A stretch of DNA of 64,000 nucleotides, from the NCBI RefSeq assembly GCF_025905425.1, contig NZ_CP109603.1, positions 2,950,001 to 3,014,000 of the forward strand, given 5' to 3'. Each line of letters starts with the position of its first letter. The first letter of the stretch is position 1. The notes beneath the pieces were generated by a model that did not search any database, was not told where the DNA came from, and worked only from the letters and a program-made list of their open reading frames with translations. Below, piece after piece: positions 19,648 through 27,595 of this stretch. The position numbers were made by a program, and so were the translations under genes. Source of the stretch: Pseudomonas putida (GTDB taxonomy: Bacteria > Pseudomonadota > Gammaproteobacteria > Pseudomonadales > Pseudomonadaceae).

Positions 19648-19741
19648 GGCCCATTCGCGGGGCAAGCCCGCTCCCACAGGGCCCGGCAGTGTTTGAGGTT
19701 AGCGGGGTCCTGTGGGAGCGGGCTTGCTCCGCGAATGGGCC
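19648..19741. repeat. Inverted REP pair
   Basis: A 33-base unit at 19648-19680 is matched by its reverse complement at 19709-19741 with one mismatch. The right unit runs into the YebC-gene terminator. Confidence 0.88.
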
Positions 19742-19753
19742 GCAAAGCGGCCC
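19737..19753 (-). terminator. Hairpin downstream of the YebC-family gene
   Basis: GGGCCGC (19737-19743), AAA, GCGGCCC (19747-19753), seven bases past the stop at 19760 on the minus strand. No strong T-run follows on that strand; the T-run is on the plus strand. Confidence 0.5.
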
Positions 19754-19759
19754 CGGCTT

Positions 19760-20470
19760 TTAGTCGGTCAGGCCGACATAGACGTTCTGCACGTCATCGT
19801 TCTCGTCGATCGCCTCGAGGAACGCCTCGACCTCGGCCAATGCCTCAGCGCTCAGGCTGGCAGCACTCACCGGGTTCTTCGGGGTGTAGCCGATCTTTGC
19901 CGAGGTCACGGTAAAGCCATGCTCCGGCAGGGCCTTCTGCACCGCGTCCAGGTCGGTGGTGTCGGTGATGAACAGGGTCGAACCCTCTTCTTCCCCGTCT
20001 TCAAAGTCCTGGGCGCCGGCTTCGATGGCGGCCATTTCCGGGTCGGCATCGCCGCTCGGGGTGGCTTCGATCAGGCCGACATGGTTGAAGTCCCAGGCCA
20101 CCGAGCCGCTTGCACCGAGCTGGCCCTTGCGGAACAGCACACGGATCTGCGCGACGGTACGGTTGATGTTGTCCGTCAGGCACTCGACGATCAGCGGCAC
20201 CTGGTGCGGTGCGAAACCTTCGTAGCTCACCGCGTGGTACTGCACGGCATCACCGTCCAGGCCAGCACCTTTGCGGATTGCCCGGTCCAGAGTCTCACGG
20301 GTCATCGAGGCTTTCTTGGCCTGCACGATGGCCAGGCGCAGGCGCGGGTTCATGTCGGGGTCGGCGCCCGATTTGGCAGCGATCTGGATCTCTTTGGACA
20401 GCTTGCCCATGACCTTGCCTTTGGCATTGGCCGCTGTTTCTCTATGTTTGGCTTTCCACTGTGCGCCCAT
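19760..20470 (-). CDS. YebC/PmpR-family DNA-binding or translation-associated protein
   Basis: 236 residues, the family length. It starts [19 protein letters not shown], a divergent version of the YebC start (MAGHSKWANIKHRK), followed by [56 protein letters not shown] and the acidic C-terminal lobe. The N-terminus is closer to the YeeN-type paralogue than to canonical YebC, so it is probably not the ruvC-linked copy. Recent work ties the family to relieving ribosome stalls; older work calls it a transcription factor. No operon partner is apparent. Confidence 0.88.
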   Translation of the reverse strand: MGAQWKAKHRETAANAKGKVMGKLSKEIQIAAKSGADPDMNPRLRLAIVQAKKASMTRETLDRAIRKGAGLDGDAVQYHAVSYEGFAPHQVPLIVECLTDNINRTVAQIRVLFRKGQLGASGSVAWDFNHVGLIEATPSGDADPEMAAIEAGAQDFEDGEEEGSTLFITDTTDLDAVQKALPEHGFTVTSAKIGYTPKNPVSAASLSAEALAEVEAFLEAIDENDDVQNVYVGLTD

Positions 20471-20564
20471 GTCGACTCTCTTGTTTCAACGGCCAGTTCA
20501 GGAAGCGACCGGCCAAAAGTGGGTGCAGTTTATACGCCCTCGGGCATGTGATCGACAAGAAATC

Positions 20565-21956
20565 TCACGCTTTGTCGGCCTTCCCCGCCGCCGCCGCAAA
20601 ACGCGCCAGGCGCACGTCAAGGTGGCGGGGCCGCAGGCCGCGGTCTTCGGCGTGCTCCTTGCGGCGAATGGCATTGCGCACCATCAGCGACCCCAGGTAG
20701 CGGATCGGCTCCGGTGGGAACAGCCCCAGCGGCCCCTTGACCAACGGCGAGCGGGTCCAGGGGTTGTCCAGCCCCAGCGCCAGCGACGAGAGGATCTGCC
20801 CGCCCATGTGGCACGGCCCGACGCCGCTGCCGGAATAACCAAAGCCGTAGAACACGTTGCCCTGCCCGTCCAGGCGGCCAAAGAACGGCAGGCCGGTTAC
20901 AGAGCGGTCCGACGGCCCGTTCCAGCTGGCCGCCAACGGCACCTGCGCCAGGGCCGGAAAGAACCCGGCCAGGCTTTCACGCAGCAGCGGCCGGTACGGC
21001 GATGGCTGGTCGAATACCGGCAGCATGCGCCCACCATAGGCAAAGGTATTGCCACCCTTGCCGAGCATCAGCCGGCCATCGGAGGTGTTGTGGTAGTAAT
21101 GCACGAAAATGCGCGAGTCGAGCACGCTGACGCCGGTGTCCAGGCCGATTTCACGCAACAGCTCGGGGCACGGCTCGGTAATTACCATGTCGCTTGAAAC
21201 AATCGCCACACTGCGCTCGAACTGCGGGAACGCCCGCGCCATCCAGGCATTGAGGCCCAGTACCACACGGTCGGCGTGCAACGTGCCCTGGGCCGTGCGC
21301 ACCTGTACCGGGGTACCGTGCGCCAGGCCGGTCATGGCCGTGCCTTCGTGAATGCGCACGCCACGCTGCAAGGCCACCCGCCGCAGGCCCCGCACCAACT
21401 GCCCTGGCTGCACGGTGGCGGCGGCCGGCGAGAACCAGCCCTCCCGATGCCGCGCCGACCCCGCCAGGCGCTGCACCTGCTCCAGCGGCAGCCGCTGGAA
21501 CGAATTGATCCCCTTGTGCTCCAGCGCGGCGATCACCGCATCGGTGGCACCGACCTGGGCCTGATTGGTGGCGGTGTACAGCGTGCCGTCCAGGCGGTAG
21601 TCGCAGTCGATGCCATTGGCGTCGCAAAACGCCCCGATGGCACCGATGCTGCGCTCTGACTCACGTACCAGGCGCACGGCCTCGGCCGCGCCGAAAAGGC
21701 GTTCGAGGGTGAAGTACTTGGCCGACCAGGACAGCGCGCAACCGCCATTGCGACCACTGGCACCGGCACCGCAGATGTCGGCCTCGATCAGCACGACATC
21801 CAGCGCAGGCACGGCCTCCTTGAGCATCAATGCGGTCCACAGGCCGGTGTAGCCGCCGCCGACGATGCACACATCGCAACGGCTATCGCCTTGCAGCGGC
21901 GGGCATGCCGCCTCCTGCGCAGCATCCAGGGCTTGTTGCAGCCAGAAGGGTCTCAT
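20565..21956 (-). CDS. FAD-dependent oxidoreductase, aminophosphonate oxidase type
   Basis: 463 residues, DAO fold. The FAD-binding VCIVGGGYTGLWTALML lies at about 28-44, then EADICGAGASGRNGGC, and a C-terminal VFYGFGYSGSGVGPCHMGG. The GGxxSGRNGG region and its neighbours (an OPA-family transporter and a LysR gene like those of aminoethylphosphonate clusters) point to the putative aminophosphonate oxidoreductase subfamily, which would oxidise 2-aminoethylphosphonate or an N-methyl derivative to phosphonoacetaldehyde. It lies 14 bases downstream of the transporter gene in the same operon. A gamma-glutamylputrescine or other amine oxidase cannot be excluded. Confidence 0.82.
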   Translation of the reverse strand: MRPFWLQQALDAAQEAACPPLQGDSRCDVCIVGGGYTGLWTALMLKEAVPALDVVLIEADICGAGASGRNGGCALSWSAKYFTLERLFGAAEAVRLVRESERSIGAIGAFCDANGIDCDYRLDGTLYTATNQAQVGATDAVIAALEHKGINSFQRLPLEQVQRLAGSARHREGWFSPAAATVQPGQLVRGLRRVALQRGVRIHEGTAMTGLAHGTPVQVRTAQGTLHADRVVLGLNAWMARAFPQFERSVAIVSSDMVITEPCPELLREIGLDTGVSVLDSRIFVHYYHNTSDGRLMLGKGGNTFAYGGRMLPVFDQPSPYRPLLRESLAGFFPALAQVPLAASWNGPSDRSVTGLPFFGRLDGQGNVFYGFGYSGSGVGPCHMGGQILSSLALGLDNPWTRSPLVKGPLGLFPPEPIRYLGSLMVRNAIRRKEHAEDRGLRPRHLDVRLARFAAAAGKADKA

Positions 21957-21970
21957 TCGCTCGCTTTCCT

Positions 21971-23287
21971 TTAGGTACGCAGTGGCTTGATGGCCATGCT
22001 GGTGTTGGGCGCCACGTCATGGCTTTGTACCGCTGTGGCCGGGCGGCTGTTCCAGTGCGGCAGCAGCACCAGCGCCGAGAACAGCGCACAGCCGGCGAAC
22101 ACGATGAACACCGTGACGCCATCGAAGTAACCGGGCAGCAGCCCGCCGAGTACAGCCCCGACCGAGCCGCAGCCGTTGACGAAACCCGCAGCGGTAGCCC
22201 CGGCCTTGGCGGTGCCGAAATCGATGGCCGCAGCGCCGCTGATCATCGAGTCCGGCCCGTACAGGGTCAGGCCCATGACGAACAGCAGGCCCACCACCAG
22301 CATCACGCTTCCGGTGTGCATGGCCGCCATGAACGCCGCCAGGGTCACCGTCAACAGCACCAGGCTGATCACGCAAGCCGGCATCCGCCGCGCGCCGAAC
22401 AGTTTGTCGGAGGCCAGGCCGATCATGATCGGCCCCAGCAACCCGGCCAGCTCGAAGGCCGTGGGGATGATCGCCGCACCGACCTTGCCCACCGACGGCA
22501 TCTGCTCGAAGACGATCACCGGCCCCCACAGCAGGATGGCGTAGCGCGCAGGTTTGAGCAGAAAGTAGGCCAGGCCCAGGGTCAACACCGTGCGGTTGCG
22601 CAGGATCTCGCGCAGGGGCGCCCAGACACTGCACAGGTTCGAGCCCGGCGCCATGCTTTGCGGCTCGGGCTCGACGGCGGGCAAGCCAACATCTTCAGGC
22701 TTGTTGCGCTGCAGGAAAAAGAACAGCACGGCCACCAGCGCGACCACCGCGGCACTGGAGAAGAACGCTGCGTGCCAGCTACCGACCAGGGTGTAGGCCC
22801 ACCAACCGGCAAACGGCGAGGCCACCAGGCCGCCAAAGGCATAGCACGAGCTCCACAACCCCAGTACCCGCCCGCGCTGCGCTGCGGGGAAGAAACTGCC
22901 GATGTTCTTGCACAACCCTGCCCAACCGGTGGACTGCGCCAGGCCCTGGATCAGCATGCAGGTGGCAAAGATCGGGAAGGTGGCGTAGCTGCCCATCACC
23001 ACCGCCGCCGCAGCCGAAATCAGCAAGCCGCCGAGCACCACCACGCGGGGGCCGAAGCGGTCGGCGAGCATGCCCCAGGTGAACTGGCCCACGGCATAGG
23101 CGGCCAGGTAGATCGCGTCGAGGTTGGCCATGGCAGCCTTGTCGAGCATGAAAGCGGGGTCTTCGGCGATCCCCAGCTTGGCCACCGAGAAGGCCTTGCG
23201 GGTGAAGTAGAAGGCGGCGTAGGCCAGCCAGGTGATTGCGAAAATCTGCATACGCCAACGTTTGAACGTGGCTAGGGACTGGTTCAT
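21971..23287 (-). CDS. MFS transporter of the organophosphate:phosphate antiporter (OPA) family
   Basis: 438 residues, 12 helices. The N-terminus FKRWRMQIFAITWLAYAAFYFTRK is typical of OPA carriers (GlpT, UhpT, PgtP), including the Y-x-x-Y-x-x-R-K element that binds phosphate-like groups. It is the first gene of an operon with the FAD oxidoreductase and diverges from a LysR gene over 245 bases with a palindrome. The likely substrate is a phosphonate or phosphate ester. Confidence 0.85.
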   Translation of the reverse strand: MNQSLATFKRWRMQIFAITWLAYAAFYFTRKAFSVAKLGIAEDPAFMLDKAAMANLDAIYLAAYAVGQFTWGMLADRFGPRVVVLGGLLISAAAAVVMGSYATFPIFATCMLIQGLAQSTGWAGLCKNIGSFFPAAQRGRVLGLWSSCYAFGGLVASPFAGWWAYTLVGSWHAAFFSSAAVVALVAVLFFFLQRNKPEDVGLPAVEPEPQSMAPGSNLCSVWAPLREILRNRTVLTLGLAYFLLKPARYAILLWGPVIVFEQMPSVGKVGAAIIPTAFELAGLLGPIMIGLASDKLFGARRMPACVISLVLLTVTLAAFMAAMHTGSVMLVVGLLFVMGLTLYGPDSMISGAAAIDFGTAKAGATAAGFVNGCGSVGAVLGGLLPGYFDGVTVFIVFAGCALFSALVLLPHWNSRPATAVQSHDVAPNTSMAIKPLRT

Positions 23288-23472
23288 GTGAGTCTGACCT
23301 CTTGCTCAAGTGTGCCGGCAGAATGTGAAGAAACGCCTGTCTTGTTCTTGTGTTGCGCACAGCGATGACGGCGGCCCGTCATCGGGTCAGATGGCGCTGT
23401 ATGAGCACCATGGCCCGGCCGGCACTTGTGGCACCGGCGTTGGGCTGAGGGGTATGGAAACAGTTGGTGACT

Positions 23473-23493
23473 GATAAATAAAATCGATTTATC
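23473..23493. promoter_or_regulatory. Candidate LysR operator in the aminophosphonate-type cluster
   Basis: GATAAAT (23473-23479), seven bases, ATTTATC (23487-23493): a perfect 7-bp inverted repeat in an AT-rich stretch, 40 bases before the LysR start and 186 bases before the transporter start. Size and symmetry suit a LysR-type recognition site. Confidence 0.5.
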
Positions 23494-23532
23494 GTATTTC
23501 ACACATAAGCTCAGCTTGTTACTGGAGGCGTC

Positions 23533-24402
23533 ATGTCGGTGTCACACGCTCAACTCAAGGCCTTCCACGCGGTGGCGGTGCACGGCAGCTTCACCCGTGC
23601 GGCGCAGAAGCTGTTTCTGACCCAGCCGGCGATCTCCGACCAGGTGCGCAAACTTGAGGAGCGCTTCGGCGTGCTGCTGTTCCACCGCAACAAACGCTCG
23701 GTGCAACTGACCGACCTGGGCGAGCGCCTGCTGGGCATCAGCCAGCGCCTGTTCGCCTGCGAAGCCGAAGCCCACGAGCTGCTGCAGGACTCCCGCGCCC
23801 TGCACACCGGCAGCCTGGTGCTGGCGGTGGACGCACCGGTGCACGTGCTGCCGCAGATTGCCCGGTTCTGCCAGCGCTACCCGGGTATCCAGGTGAAGAT
23901 CGAAACCGGCAACACCGATGAATCGCTGGCCCGGCTGTTCAGCTACCAGGCGGACCTGGCACTGCTGGGGCGGGACGTCGACGATGAGCGCCTGCATTGC
24001 CTGCCACTGCGCCGCGACCCGATGGTCGCGTTCGTTTCCCACCACCACCCTTGGGCAAGTCGGGGTTCGATCAGCCTGGCGGATCTGGATGACACCCCGC
24101 TGGTGCTGCGCGAACCCGGTTCGGTAACGCGCCAGACGCTGGAGGAGGAGATGCAACGGGCCGGGCTGCGGATTCGGCCGGCGATCCAGGTGGAGGGCCG
24201 GGAAGCGGCGCGCGAGGCGGTGGTGGTGGGGATTGGCGTGGGGGTGGTGTCGGCGGCGGAGTTTGGCGCGGATGCGCGGGTGTGTGCGTTGCCGATTGTC
24301 GATTGCCAGCGGCACTTGACCGAGACACTGGTGTGCTTGAGCGAACAACGTACGCGGCGAGTGGTGGCGACGTTCTTGCAGATGGTTGAAGAAGGGCTGT
24401 AA
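23533..24402 (+). CDS. LysR regulator of the aminoethylphosphonate-associated type
   Basis: 289 residues. The HTH is FHAVAVHGSFTRAAQKLFLTQPAISDQVRKLEERFG, followed by LLFHRNKRSVQLTDLGERLL and an effector domain (LVLAVDAPVHVLPQIARFCQRYPGIQVKIETGNTDE). The sequence agrees with the family of LysR proteins found with aminophosphonate catabolism genes. ATG 23533 has CTGGAGG upstream. It should control the divergent transporter-oxidase operon, perhaps through the palindrome at 23473-23493. Confidence 0.88.
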   Translation: MSVSHAQLKAFHAVAVHGSFTRAAQKLFLTQPAISDQVRKLEERFGVLLFHRNKRSVQLTDLGERLLGISQRLFACEAEAHELLQDSRALHTGSLVLAVDAPVHVLPQIARFCQRYPGIQVKIETGNTDESLARLFSYQADLALLGRDVDDERLHCLPLRRDPMVAFVSHHHPWASRGSISLADLDDTPLVLREPGSVTRQTLEEEMQRAGLRIRPAIQVEGREAAREAVVVGIGVGVVSAAEFGADARVCALPIVDCQRHLTETLVCLSEQRTRRVVATFLQMVEEGL

Positions 24403-24431
24403 AGCTGTACCAATGATTGAGGATCACGCCC

Positions 24432-24803
24432 ATGCTCTTGCGATTAGCCGCCGACGCTCTGGTGCTGTTGCACCTGGCCTTCATCCTGCTGGTGCTGTTC
24501 GGCGGCCTGCTGGTACTCAAGTGGCGCACCGCCCTGCTCGTCCACCTGCCCGCCCTGGCCTGGGGCCTGGCGGTGGAAGGGCTGCACCTGGAGTGCCCGC
24601 TGACCGACTGGGAAAACCGCATGCGCTTCGCCGCCGGCGACGCCGGCTACCACGGCGGCTTCGTCGAGCACTACGTCTGGCCGCTGATCTACCCGGCCGG
24701 GCTGACGCCGCAGATACAATGGCTGCTGGGCGCCATCGTGCTGCTGCTCAACCTCGGCATCTACGGCTACGTGCTCTGGCGCTGGCGCCGCCCTACCGCG
24801 TAG
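24432..24803 (+). CDS. DUF2784 family membrane protein
   Basis: 123 residues from ATG 24432 (GAGG nine bases upstream). It has three to four membrane helices. The conserved LECPLTDWENRMRFAAGDAGYHGGFVEHYVWPLIYP stretch is typical of DUF2784. Function is unknown. It follows the LysR gene by 29 bases. Its 3' end overlaps the convergent trans-aconitate methyltransferase gene by 11 bases. Confidence 0.88.
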   Translation: MLLRLAADALVLLHLAFILLVLFGGLLVLKWRTALLVHLPALAWGLAVEGLHLECPLTDWENRMRFAAGDAGYHGGFVEHYVWPLIYPAGLTPQIQWLLGAIVLLLNLGIYGYVLWRWRRPTA

Positions 24804-25569
24804 CGATCACGAACAACCGCGGGAACGGCAACAACACCTTGCCGTCGGTGGCAGGCGGGTAGTCGCGCTGCATCGCCTGCAGGTACATCTGCACAAAGCC
24901 TTCCTGCTCTTGCGCGTCCAGCCTGGCCAGGTAGGGGCGCAAGGCCGAGCCTTTAAACCACTCCACCACCGCTTCGGCGCCACCGGCCAACGGGTGATGG
25001 TACGTGGTACGCCACACATCCACCCGCGCGCACAACGGGCTGAGCAGGTCGTAATAGAACGCCGCGTTGTGCCTGGGCGGTAGCTGAAAGTCGGCGAACT
25101 TGGCGGCCCAAGGGCCTTGGCTGGCGATCTCGCGCAGCTGCCGGTGCGCCGGTTCGTCGAGGTTGTCCGGGGTCTGCACCGCCAGGCTGCCGCCCTCGCT
25201 CAACTGGCTGACCAGGCGCGGATACAGCGACGCGTGGTTAGGCACCCATTGCAACGAGGCATTGGCCAGGATCAGGTCTTGCTTTTCGGGGGTGGCCCAC
25301 TCGGCAATATCGGCAATGACGCAGCGCACGCGGGGCACGCACAACCGCTTGCGCTCGCGGGCTTTTTCGATCATGTCCGGGTCGCTGTCCAGCGCTATTA
25401 CCTGGGCATCGGGGTAACGCTGCAGCAGCACCTCGGTCGAGTTGCCAGGGCCGCAACCCAGGTCGACAGCATGGCGTACCGGGTGTGGCGGCACGGCGGT
25501 CAGCAGATCGCGGACGGCGCGGGTGCGCTCGTTTTCGAACAGGGAATACTGGGTGGCGGACCAGGCCAT
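24793..25569 (-). CDS. tam: Trans-aconitate 2-methyltransferase
   Basis: 258 residues from ATG 25569 (AGGAG 6 bases upstream); an upstream in-frame extension to 25611 has no Shine-Dalgarno. It starts AWSATQYSLFENERTRAVRDLL, has motif I AVDLGCGPGNSTEVLLQRYP, then ALDSDPDMIEKAR, and LILANASLQWVPNH. These match Tam, which methylates trans-aconitate, an inhibitor of aconitase, using SAM. It acts in the cytoplasm. It is a single gene, convergent with DUF2784. Confidence 0.92.
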   Translation of the reverse strand: MAWSATQYSLFENERTRAVRDLLTAVPPHPVRHAVDLGCGPGNSTEVLLQRYPDAQVIALDSDPDMIEKARERKRLCVPRVRCVIADIAEWATPEKQDLILANASLQWVPNHASLYPRLVSQLSEGGSLAVQTPDNLDEPAHRQLREIASQGPWAAKFADFQLPPRHNAAFYYDLLSPLCARVDVWRTTYHHPLAGGAEAVVEWFKGSALRPYLARLDAQEQEGFVQMYLQAMQRDYPPATDGKVLLPFPRLFVIATR

Positions 25570-25688
25570 GTGCGGCTCCTTTGGGCGGGCAATGTGCCCA
25601 GCATAAGCCAAGTACTGGCACTTAGGGTCTATTCGCGGGCCGGAACCGAGCGTCTATCCTTGAAGTCAGCCCCTATATGCACATGCCC

Positions 25689-25856
25689 ATGAAAACCTTC
25701 CTCGCCCTCGCCATCCTCGCCCTGATCGGCGCCGCCGCCCTCCTCGGCTCACCCTGGATGAACCAGCGCTTCCACATGCCGCCGGACAAAAACCCGGCCC
25801 ATCAACGCGAAACGGCCGGGTCCCCAAGGGAGCCGGCCGTCTCGAACCACAACTGA
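25689..25856 (+). CDS. Small single-helix protein (hypothetical)
   Basis: 55 codons from ATG 25689 (alternative ATG 25683). It begins MKTFLALAILALIGAAALLG, a signal peptide or membrane anchor, followed by a polar proline-rich tail. It ends 3 bases before the convergent permease gene. A GC-rich inverted repeat, ACGGCCGG (25812-25819) with CCGGCCGT (25833-25840), lies inside the tail and could be a terminator for the permease transcript. No recognisable family; coding status is plausible but not certain. Confidence 0.45.
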   Translation: MKTFLALAILALIGAAALLGSPWMNQRFHMPPDKNPAHQRETAGSPREPAVSNHN

Positions 25857-25859
25857 CGC

Positions 25860-27269
25860 TTAGTGACGCTTGGCGCTGCGGATCTGATGCACCACACCCA
25901 TGGCTACCACGACCGCCGCCGCGATACCGGTGGAGATCACCAGGATCTGGTAGTCAGGCATGAAGGCCATGGTCACCAGGGCCGCCACGATGAAGGCGAT
26001 CACCAGGTAGGTCAGCCAAGGGAACAGCCACATCTGCAGACGCACTTCCTTGCCTTCGGCAATCAGCTTGCGGCGCATGCGCAGCTGCGAGAAGGCGATC
26101 ACCAGGTACACCAGCAGTGCGATCATGCCAGTGGTGTTCATCAGGGTGTCCAGCACGTCTTTCGGGCGCAGGGTTTCGCTGAAGTTGATCAGCGCACACA
26201 CCACCGCCACGGCGCACGAACCCATGATCGCGTACACCGGTACACCGGTGCCGGCGCGGGTGATCTTGAAGAACGACGGCGCGTCGCCACGCTGGGACAG
26301 CGAGAACAGCATGCGCGACGCGGTGTAGTGACCGGAGATCAGGCAGCTGCTTACCGAGGTCAGGACCACGAAGTTCATCAGCAGCTCGGCATACGGCACG
26401 CCCAGCAGCTCCAGGGTACGGCGGTAAGCGCCATAGCCCGATTCGCCCAGGTGCGGGTCGTTCCACGGTACCAGGCAGACGATCAGGAAGATCGAACCGA
26501 CGTAGAACAGGCACACACGCCACACCACCGAGTTGGTGGCCTTGACGATCTGTGCAGCCGGGTCCTTGGCTTCGGATGCCGCGATGGTCACGATTTCGGC
26601 GCCGAGGAAGGCGAACATCACCCCGAGCAAGGCACCAATCACCGTGGTGATGCCGTTGGGCATGAAGCCTTCTGCGGTCAGATGGCTGATGCCGCGCACC
26701 TCACCGAACTGCCAGACGTTCATCACGGCCGCGGTGCACACCACCAGGAAGCAGACGATGGCGATCACCTTGATCAAGGCAAACCAGAACTCGAACTCGC
26801 CGTAGTGCTTGACGTTGAAGAAGTTGACGGTGATCAGCAGCAGGGTCGTAGCCAGCACGAACACGTTGACGCTGACGTCAGGGAAGAAGCCGTGCAGGAT
26901 CTTGCCGGCCACGTAGGCTTCCCACGCCATGAGGATGACCCAGTACCACCAGTACAGCCAGCCGATGGTGAAGCCCGCCCAACGGCCAATGGCGCGGTCG
27001 GCGTAGGTGGAGAACGAGCCGGTGTCAGGCGAGGACGTCGCCATTTCGCCGAGCATGCGCATGATCAGCACCACCAGGATGCCGCCTGCCAGGTAGGCCA
27101 GGACAGCGGCCGGGCCGGCGCTGTGGATCACGCTGCCGGAACCGACGAACAAGGCGCCGCCGATAACCCCGGCGATCGACATCATCGTCAGGTGGCGCGA
27201 CTTGAGGGAGGCACTGAGCTTGCTCTCGTGCTCGCCTTTCGCGGTGGTGGTTGTGGATGTTGCGTCCAT
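25860..27269 (-). CDS. gabP: GABA permease-like amino acid transporter (APC superfamily)
   Basis: 469 residues with 12 helices. It follows E. coli GabP closely: SLKSRHLTMMSIAGVIGGALFVGSGSV, then PDTGSFSTYADRAIGRWAGFTIGWLYWW, GEFEFWFALIKVIAI, and MFAFLGAEIVTIAASEAKDP. It imports gamma-aminobutyrate or a related omega-amino acid across the inner membrane. It is divergent from a MocR regulator, a class that often controls GABA use. No GABA transaminase genes are nearby, so the substrate is inferred from similarity. Confidence 0.85.
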   Translation of the reverse strand: MDATSTTTTAKGEHESKLSASLKSRHLTMMSIAGVIGGALFVGSGSVIHSAGPAAVLAYLAGGILVVLIMRMLGEMATSSPDTGSFSTYADRAIGRWAGFTIGWLYWWYWVILMAWEAYVAGKILHGFFPDVSVNVFVLATTLLLITVNFFNVKHYGEFEFWFALIKVIAIVCFLVVCTAAVMNVWQFGEVRGISHLTAEGFMPNGITTVIGALLGVMFAFLGAEIVTIAASEAKDPAAQIVKATNSVVWRVCLFYVGSIFLIVCLVPWNDPHLGESGYGAYRRTLELLGVPYAELLMNFVVLTSVSSCLISGHYTASRMLFSLSQRGDAPSFFKITRAGTGVPVYAIMGSCAVAVVCALINFSETLRPKDVLDTLMNTTGMIALLVYLVIAFSQLRMRRKLIAEGKEVRLQMWLFPWLTYLVIAFIVAALVTMAFMPDYQILVISTGIAAAVVVAMGVVHQIRSAKRH

Positions 27270-27595
27270 CAGTTGTGTACCCCGTGCTTCTTTTTATCCA
27301 AGGAAAACTGTGAGACCCCGATGGCTAGCGGCCTCACCTGTACATCAGTGCTAATGCGGGCAGGATGGTGTGAACAAACACACGCAGGCCATCCATGGCG
27401 GCCTGCTGACGCGCCCCAAGGTTTGCCCTTCGAGCGAACTGAACATGCTTTATGTGGCGATATCCGACACCTAATGTAAAAATGTCCGACGCAGAGAGCC
27501 ATGCACAGTGGCATGAATCTCGCACTGCACTGTACAGGTCGCCATTGCAATACACCCTGCGAGCGCTAGCGCTACGCACCCTGAAAGGCCCCCGA
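27270..27595. promoter_or_regulatory. Divergent gabP-like/MocR promoter region with mirrored sites
   Basis: These 326 bases hold no gene. CCTGTACA (27337-27344) lies 67 bases before the permease start, and its exact complement TGTACAGG (27531-27538) lies 57 bases before the MocR start. The mirrored placement suggests one regulator bound at both promoters. A further dyad, ATGC ACAGTG GCAT, is at 27501-27514. Confidence 0.45.

Noticed and set aside
18512..19741. CRISPR-like repeats
   Set aside because: The repeated units are inverted REP pairs around genes, not regularly spaced direct repeats with unique spacers. No cas gene is present.
25863..27479. 538-codon plus-strand frame over the permease gene
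   Set aside because: The translation is histidine- and aspartate-rich without a domain. The opposite strand is a clear 12-helix GabP-like permease.
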